Below the pieces are notes generated by a model. It did no database searches. It was not told where the DNA came from and was given only the letters and a program-made list of their open reading frames with translations. From positions 1-10,392 of the forward strand of contig JAVVEH010000075.1 in NCBI GenBank assembly GCA_032251435.1: DNA of 10,392 bases, written 5' to 3'. Positions 5,660 to 10,392 of the stretch are shown piece after piece; within the stretch, counting starts at the first letter, position 1, and every line of letters starts with the position of its first letter. The translations under genes were made by a program, and so were the position numbers. This stretch comes from JAVVEH01 sp032251435. GTDB lineage: Bacteria; Verrucomicrobiota; Lentisphaeria; Oligosphaerales; MVZH01.

Positions 5660-8578
5660 TCACGCCAACATTATATCATGTTCCGTATCCATATTGATGA
5701 AATCAAACTCATTGCTGACTTTAAAATCATGCACCTCACCTTCGAACCACCGGTTCCACGCAGTCCCAAGAGACCAACCCCACTCATGGCCGCCAGCTCC
5801 TACGAAATCAAAATCCGTACTCAGTTCGTCCAAAACCAAAATATCATCCACTACCACCTGCAACCTGTCCATCTCGGCATCGACCATCATAGTTACATTA
5901 TGTAGATTCCCATCGTTCAGGCCAAGGCCATCAATCTTGAAGCCTTTGCTGAAATGCTGCTCGGCGTTAGAGGTATGTACTCGAAGTCCATCCCCTTCCA
6001 GGGTTAGTCCCACTTTCATGTGATTCCAGACCAGCCTTTCAACGCCACCATCAATATTGTCGCTGACGAAAGTCACCGAGAACGCAATTTTTTGCGATTG
6101 CTCGAACTCTGTTAGGCGCCCAAGCGAAACATAGTCCTTCTTGCCATCGAAAATAAGCATGGGCCCAGTCGCTGTTTCAGCCACATGAGCGTCATCATGC
6201 AGGCTTATGGCATACGAGTTCTCAATAGAGGCTAAATCCAACTGATAGCCACCTCTTAGTAGAGGCTCGGGCAGACTGGACTCATCTTCGATCACAGGTT
6301 CACTGTCAGGAGGTGTTGGCTGAGGAAAGCTTTCAGCAGGAGTGGGTGTGTTATCAGTTTCTATCGGCTCCGATGTGATCGTTCCATCGCTGTTGGCTTT
6401 CGTTTCATCATTCGCAACCGGTTCACTGTCGGTCTGAACAGCATCCGGTGGGCTACTCTCCGCACTGTCGTCACTAGGGGCCAGAACTGGAAGTTCATCA
6501 GTCAAGACCGTCTCATCGATAACATCACTCATGTCACCATTGAAGACTCGATAATTACTCGCCGCCGCGTCAAGATCGAAAGCAGTTAGAACACCCTCGA
6601 AATTAGGCCCGAGCCACGATGGCGCTCCGATCGATAAATCATTGCCTCCGACCGAACCCATGATCCCAGTGATCTGGGTTTCCGCTGAAACTACGCCATC
6701 AACGATGATGCGCAGGTATCCAGCCGAGCTATTGAACTCAATGGCGATGTCATGGAGGGCACCATCGTTCACGGTGACACCGGTGGTGCTAAGTGACTTA
6801 TTCTCTGATTTGGTTGAAACCGATACGCTTACGTTACCTGAATTGGAAATCGAGAGGGTATAAGCACCCCATAACGTGCTGACAAATCCACTGTTGCCAG
6901 GTTCATCAGCTGATAGCGTCATGGACAAAGTAAAGCGATCTGTTTCGAAAAATCGATCTATATCCGGACGACGGATTCTCAATACCGTACCTTCACCTCC
7001 CAAGTCGATACCTTGCCCGCTATCCGTCGCGACTGAAGCTACATCCGACCCGTTGATAAAAGTTTTGTTTCCGTAACCCTCCGTGTAAAAGAGACCCGTT
7101 GCGGGGTCGAATGAGAGTACGTCGTCCCCGACCAATGCCACTTGCGCGTCGGCAGAAAACGCCGTGCCATCTGGGAGAATGACTGTGAGCTTGGCTTCAT
7201 ATCTGCCAGCTTCCTTGTATGTATGTTGAGCCTTTTGGCCTATAGCACCAGTACCATCACCAAAATCCCAGATAAACTTGGCATCGTCCTCGGTAATTTG
7301 ACCGGAAGGCCCGTAAGTGTAACTTGCATCAAAGATAAACGTACCATCTTTGGCTGCAGTTGTCTCTACATCGAAGGCGGGTCGCACGATCTCAGGTGCC
7401 GTGTTCAGCGAAAAACTTGACAAATCGATGAATTCACCTGGGTCAAGACTCGGATTGAGCGCCCAACTGTTAACTCCATCGTCAGTAGTTGAAGTAAGAA
7501 AAATATCTCCATAATAACCCGCAGCATTTTGATTGCTGTTCTGGACAATCACATTGTCTGCTACCTGCCAATCAAACTGGTTTGTGAAGCCGCTTATTCC
7601 AGCAGTCAAATTTCCCTCGATAGCAACATTCACCGAGTTATCAGCAACCCGGATACTCGGTGACGAGTGGCGGTTTTCGGCTCCCTCGGGCACCGACAAC
7701 ACCAGATTGTCTCGAATCACGAGCCCGTCAGTTGCGCCAACTGTAATTCCATGCAAGTGTCCGTTAACGATGATGTTTTCTTCGATCAGAATGTTTTTCC
7801 AAAACATTTCCAATCCGGCACCACCCGAATCAACCGCCCCGTTCCGCATGAATATCGTTTGGGTCCACCCTCCATCACCAGCATCAAACGTATTTCCACG
7901 AATTATTACATCGGTACTTGGTGCATCTGTGTTTGTCGTCCAGAACTGGATCATATCGGAATGATCGCCGGTTGCCATATTTGTTCTGAAATCATGAAAA
8001 TAATTATCTTCTATCAAAACATTCTGAACCTCAGCAAAATTTGTCCCATCCGAACGCATGTCATGGATGTTGTTCGAAACAAAACGGATGTCAGTAGTTT
8101 CCATAAACTGAGCGCCGTTTAAAAATGTTCTCATCTCGTTGTTTTCAATTGTTATGTCAGATGACCAGCGCACAAGAAGTGCTGTGCCAAATGGATAACC
8201 GTCTCCAACAGTTCCTGTTCCCTCCAGATTATCACCATCAAACAAGGAATTCCGGATGGTTATGCCACTGCTGTCGCGGATTAGGAATGGCTTCGAATTA
8301 CCATCAGGAGAATACTGATAGTCGAACGTGATGTTATCAAATGTCAGATTTGAAACGTCTTGCAGATGAAACCCGGAAAAAGTCGCAGGCTCCTCCGGGT
8401 TTTCTGAAATGATCGTCACTGGTGCCGAGAAGTTTCGGTCACCAGTGAACCCAGAGAACGGTGATATCGTCAGTGTTCCATAATCGCCACTCGCCAGTTT
8501 GATCGTGTCTCCGCCCGTCGCCGAGGTCAGGGCTTCCATGAGTTCTTGTGCATTCGCGACCGAGAATACGTTTGCCAT
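5660..8578 (-). CDS. Large beta-helix / PKD / LamG-like extracellular protein, possibly polysaccharide-modifying
   Basis: A 972-residue acidic protein built from several extracellular domains. Residues 1 to about 390 form a right-handed parallel beta-helix with recurring turns such as ITIRNSLF, ITIENNEM, VLIEDNYF, VIIRGNTF, ILIEENII and LVIRDNLV. A PKD domain follows (about 395-485, with WDFGDGTG at 437-444), then a concanavalin-like LamG domain (about 487-680), a Ser/Thr/Pro/Asp/Glu linker (about 695-772) and a second LamG-like domain (about 775-955). Beta-helix folds of this kind occur in polysaccharide lyases, hydrolases and C5-epimerases; DHSDMIQ (205-211) is a possible active-site segment, not proven. 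There is no N-terminal signal peptide, yet the C-terminus ends in Asp plus hydrophobic residues (DIMLA), as in type I secretion substrates; RTX repeats are absent. GGAG lies six bases before ATG 8578. Its AT-richer codons and position inside the operon suggest a strain-specific gene acting on the local glycan. Confidence 0.8.
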   Translation of the reverse strand: MANVFSVANAQELMEALTSATGGDTIKLASGDYGTLTISPFSGFTGDRNFSAPVTIISENPEEPATFSGFHLQDVSNLTFDNITFDYQYSPDGNSKPFLIRDSSGITIRNSLFDGDNLEGTGTVGDGYPFGTALLVRWSSDITIENNEMRTFLNGAQFMETTDIRFVSNNIHDMRSDGTNFAEVQNVLIEDNYFHDFRTNMATGDHSDMIQFWTTNTDAPSTDVIIRGNTFDAGDGGWTQTIFMRNGAVDSGGAGLEMFWKNILIEENIIVNGHLHGITVGATDGLVIRDNLVLSVPEGAENRHSSPSIRVADNSVNVAIEGNLTAGISGFTNQFDWQVADNVIVQNSNQNAAGYYGDIFLTSTTDDGVNSWALNPSLDPGEFIDLSSFSLNTAPEIVRPAFDVETTAAKDGTFIFDASYTYGPSGQITEDDAKFIWDFGDGTGAIGQKAQHTYKEAGRYEAKLTVILPDGTAFSADAQVALVGDDVLSFDPATGLFYTEGYGNKTFINGSDVASVATDSGQGIDLGGEGTVLRIRRPDIDRFFETDRFTLSMTLSADEPGNSGFVSTLWGAYTLSISNSGNVSVSVSTKSENKSLSTTGVTVNDGALHDIAIEFNSSAGYLRIIVDGVVSAETQITGIMGSVGGNDLSIGAPSWLGPNFEGVLTAFDLDAAASNYRVFNGDMSDVIDETVLTDELPVLAPSDDSAESSPPDAVQTDSEPVANDETKANSDGTITSEPIETDNTPTPAESFPQPTPPDSEPVIEDESSLPEPLLRGGYQLDLASIENSYAISLHDDAHVAETATGPMLIFDGKKDYVSLGRLTEFEQSQKIAFSVTFVSDNIDGGVERLVWNHMKVGLTLEGDGLRVHTSNAEQHFSKGFKIDGLGLNDGNLHNVTMMVDAEMDRLQVVVDDILVLDELSTDFDFVGAGGHEWGWSLGTAWNRWFEGEVHDFKVSNEFDFINMDTEHDIMLA

Positions 8579-8658
8579 CTGATGCTCCGTTTGGTTTGCG
8601 CGTTAGGCGTTTTTCAACGAAGAATCAAACAGAGTGTTATGGTCTATCCGAGGTCTCT

Positions 8659-8675
8659 CCACGGCAAAACCGTGG
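8659..8675 (-). promoter_or_regulatory. Intergenic stem-loop between glycosyltransferase and beta-helix genes
   Basis: CCACGG (8659-8664) and CCGTGG (8670-8675) form a 6-base stem with a 5-base loop in the 111-base gap 8579-8689. On the leftward transcript no U run follows it, so it is not a standard intrinsic terminator. It may be a weak attenuator or an mRNA-stabilising or processing site between two genes needed in different amounts. Nothing else recognisable was seen in the gap apart from the GGAG ribosome binding site next to 8578. Confidence 0.3.
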
Positions 8676-8689
8676 CAAAAACCATGGAA

Positions 8690-9613
8690 TCAATTGCCGC
8701 GACGCAGACTCAGAATACGGTTGCCCAGTAACCTGCCCCATGTTTTCAAGCGCAGCGGTTGTGCCGACAGGGAGGCTCTGAGCAAGATTTCGCCTCGGGC
8801 TGTGTGACCAATCTTGCCCAGCCACCAGCCTACACGTCCCAGACGATCGGCAATCAATGGATTCGTCTCGTATCGCTCTGGATCCCGGCGCTTCAACTTG
8901 TTGAGTATTCTGAGCTGGCTATACGGAAGTTTTCGTGACAAGGAAGAGATACTATCGTTCTGTGTGTATGTATTCACCAAGGGAATATCAACAAAGCAAA
9001 ATGATCCAATCTCTGAGAGACGTAGGCAGAGATCCCAATCGATGAGATTTGACAACCTCTCATCAAACCCCCCAACTCTTTCCAAGTCTTTCTTTTTGCA
9101 CAACATTGTTTGAGTGCTAACGAGGCTTCCTGACAGTAGAACGTCGCTCAGGTCCCCTTCAAGTTGTTGCATTCCGAACTCGGGGCCGGGAACGCAGACG
9201 ACACGCCGCCCCCCCAGGATTGCATTTGAGTCTCGTCCGTAATTAATGAGTGTGCAATAGACACAGACGCAATCATCTCCGGCCGCAATAAGCGCCGCCA
9301 CCTGGCGCGAAAGCTTGCCATCAAGCCATTCGTCGTCGCTATCCTGAAACGCTATCAACTCTCCCTTTGCGGCCCTGATTCCGGTGTTACGGGCGGCTCC
9401 CGCCCCCTTGTTTTTTTCATGCTCCACAAAGCGCAGCCTAGAATCGGAAAATTGCGCAACAACTTCGCGCGTATTATCTGTCGAGCAATCATCGACGACT
9501 ATAACTTCAAAATCAGGATGGTCTTGAGAAAGAACAGACCGTATCGCGCGCGGCAAGACGGTTGCACGGTTATAGGTGGGAATTACAACAGATACGCGTG
9601 GCACCATTGGCAT
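8690..9613 (-). CDS. Family 2 glycosyltransferase
   Basis: A 307-residue GT-A glycosyltransferase. SVVIPTYNRA (8-17) begins the nucleotide-binding fold, VVDDCSTDNT (39-48) binds the donor, KNKGAGAARNTGI (67-79) follows, and FQDSDDEW (89-96) contains the DxD-type metal site. GGFDERL (181-187) and DWDLCLRL (192-199) mark the acceptor side, where the acidic residue of DWD probably acts as general base. The last 50 or so residues form a helical tail. Donor and acceptor cannot be read from the sequence. The start at ATG 9613 has AGGGG seven bases upstream; a second ATG two codons later (9607) is a less well placed alternative. It lies 30 bases after the truncated glycosyltransferase gene, consistent with one leftward operon, and 111 bases before the beta-helix gene. 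Confidence 0.9.
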   Translation of the reverse strand: MPMVPRVSVVIPTYNRATVLPRAIRSVLSQDHPDFEVIVVDDCSTDNTREVVAQFSDSRLRFVEHEKNKGAGAARNTGIRAAKGELIAFQDSDDEWLDGKLSRQVAALIAAGDDCVCVYCTLINYGRDSNAILGGRRVVCVPGPEFGMQQLEGDLSDVLLSGSLVSTQTMLCKKKDLERVGGFDERLSNLIDWDLCLRLSEIGSFCFVDIPLVNTYTQNDSISSLSRKLPYSQLRILNKLKRRDPERYETNPLIADRLGRVGWWLGKIGHTARGEILLRASLSAQPLRLKTWGRLLGNRILSLRRGN

Positions 9614-9643
9614 TAATCTGCCCCTTTCAGCAAGTCCCTCGGT

Positions 9644-10392
9644 TTAAATTTTTCGCGCCGCGCGCCAATCTACATATTTCATGTACAAGACATCAAAAGT
9701 ATAGCGCGCCCAATTCTTTAAGGGTGATAGTTGTTGATGTTTTCGAGATAATCGCACAGCCCTTGGAAGCAAACCCCATCTCTTTAATTTCGGAGTTTCA
9801 GCTAGATCAATCATGAATCGCATAGTTTGCGTTCGTACACGGCATACCTTTTCCACTTCATTTTTTTTTGGGTAGGTATAATTTAGAGAGCTTTTTAGAA
9901 TATGCAAATCAACCAAATAATCCCATAATCTTGACTTGTGAGAAAAACCATAAAGATATTCATGCCCGGGGCCTCTCCCGGCGCAAGCACTTACGCCACC
10001 TTCTCGATGTTTAACCAACGCGTCGGGGGTGTACTCAATGGATCCCAAAATGGCCGCTCTGAATGGAATGATGTGATCCTCATTAAGGAGGCTTTCTCCA
10101 AGAGGTCCAAAGTTTAAAAAAACGTCTCGCGTCCAGCCGGCAGTTGCACCAATGACGCAGAGACACTTGATGATTATTTGATCTGGGGTAATGTCTTGTT
10201 GCATTTCGGTGCGCGGAGCGCGATAACGCAAAGAATTACCGTGCTCGTCTATACGTAGGGTCGCGGAATGAACGAGTTTTACTTTCTCTCTGGATGACAA
10301 CCAAATTTCTACAAGAGCTTCTGTCCTTTCTGGTAGTGAAACATCATCCCCCGCATTCACGACAATGAAGTCACCCGAGACCAGTTCCATCA
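9644..10392 (-). CDS. Family 2 glycosyltransferase, C-terminal part (5' end outside window)
   Basis: About 248 residues are visible and the gene continues beyond the right edge; the Met encoded at 10390-10388 is most likely internal because it sits just before the metal-site region. SGDFIVVNAGDDVSLPERTE matches the strand and DxD-like segment of family 2 glycosyltransferases, in the variant where the site reads AGDD. Later, LLNEDHIIPFRAAILGSIEY and ALVKHREGGVSA match the acceptor-side ED motif and the common HREGGVS-type ending of the catalytic domain. The last 80 residues are basic and probably helical, of unknown role. The missing N-terminal part should carry the nucleotide-binding strand. 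The gene ends in TAA (9646-9644) 30 bases before the next glycosyltransferase. It is AT-rich relative to the core genes, like much of the right half of the window. Confidence 0.8.
   Translation of the reverse strand, partial: MELVSGDFIVVNAGDDVSLPERTEALVEIWLSSREKVKLVHSATLRIDEHGNSLRYRAPRTEMQQDITPDQIIIKCLCVIGATAGWTRDVFLNFGPLGESLLNEDHIIPFRAAILGSIEYTPDALVKHREGGVSACAGRGPGHEYLYGFSHKSRLWDYLVDLHILKSSLNYTYPKKNEVEKVCRVRTQTMRFMIDLAETPKLKRWGLLPRAVRLSRKHQQLSPLKNWARYTFDVLYMKYVDWRAARKI

Noticed and set aside
5670..5675. TATAAT on the minus strand near the end of the beta-helix gene
   Set aside because: No TTGACA-like hexamer lies at 16-18 bases and the bases are coding; chance match is likely.
5121..6023. 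300-codon open frame on the plus strand
   Set aside because: It spans two unrelated minus-strand genes and its product looks like antisense translation without any domain.

Overview
The window looks like part of an exopolysaccharide / surface-glycan locus of an alphaproteobacterium, most likely a member of the Rhodobacterales. The reasons are the EpsI-type tail at the left edge (in that order usually part of the exosortase XrtD), a PssD/PssE-like (Alg14/Alg13-like) split glycosyltransferase pair, a WbpA-type UDP-sugar dehydrogenase, and GC-rich codon use in the core genes. No RNA gene, CRISPR array, complete insertion sequence or origin was seen, and no gap without a gene exceeds 300 bases (the longest is 196).

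Layout. The left part reads rightward: the 3' end of an EpsI-domain protein (1-233), an AT-rich SAM-dependent methyltransferase-like gene (374-1222), a family 2 glycosyltransferase of the rhamnosyltransferase type (1380-2381) and a rhomboid protease (2578-3234). The rest reads leftward, probably as one operon entering from the right edge: a truncated family 2 glycosyltransferase (9644-10392), a second family 2 glycosyltransferase (8690-9613), a 972-residue beta-helix/PKD/LamG-like protein (5660-8578), an Alg14-like subunit (5133-5615), an Alg13-like catalytic subunit (4627-5136) and a UDP-GlcNAc 6-dehydrogenase-like enzyme (3235-4572). The two blocks converge with their stop codons touching, inside the palindrome TGATCA.

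How the parts may work together. The dehydrogenase would supply a UDP-uronic acid sugar. The Alg13/Alg14 pair and the three family 2 glycosyltransferases would build a lipid-linked repeat unit. The methyltransferase may decorate a sugar. The beta-helix protein has no signal peptide but has a C-terminus like that of type I secretion substrates, so it may be exported to bind, cut or epimerise the finished polymer. The exosortase and rhomboid protease belong to membrane processing of surface proteins.

Composition is mosaic. Hand counts on single 60-base lines give 24 G+C at 661-720 and 26 at 8041-8100, against 44 at both 2221-2280 and 4441-4500. The GC-rich core is thus flanked by AT-richer accessory genes on both sides. 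The clearest trace of rearrangement is a frameshifted second copy of the EpsI-domain gene's 3' end at about 1312-1372, just before the glycosyltransferase, so the AT-rich methyltransferase gene sits between an intact tail and a relic tail.
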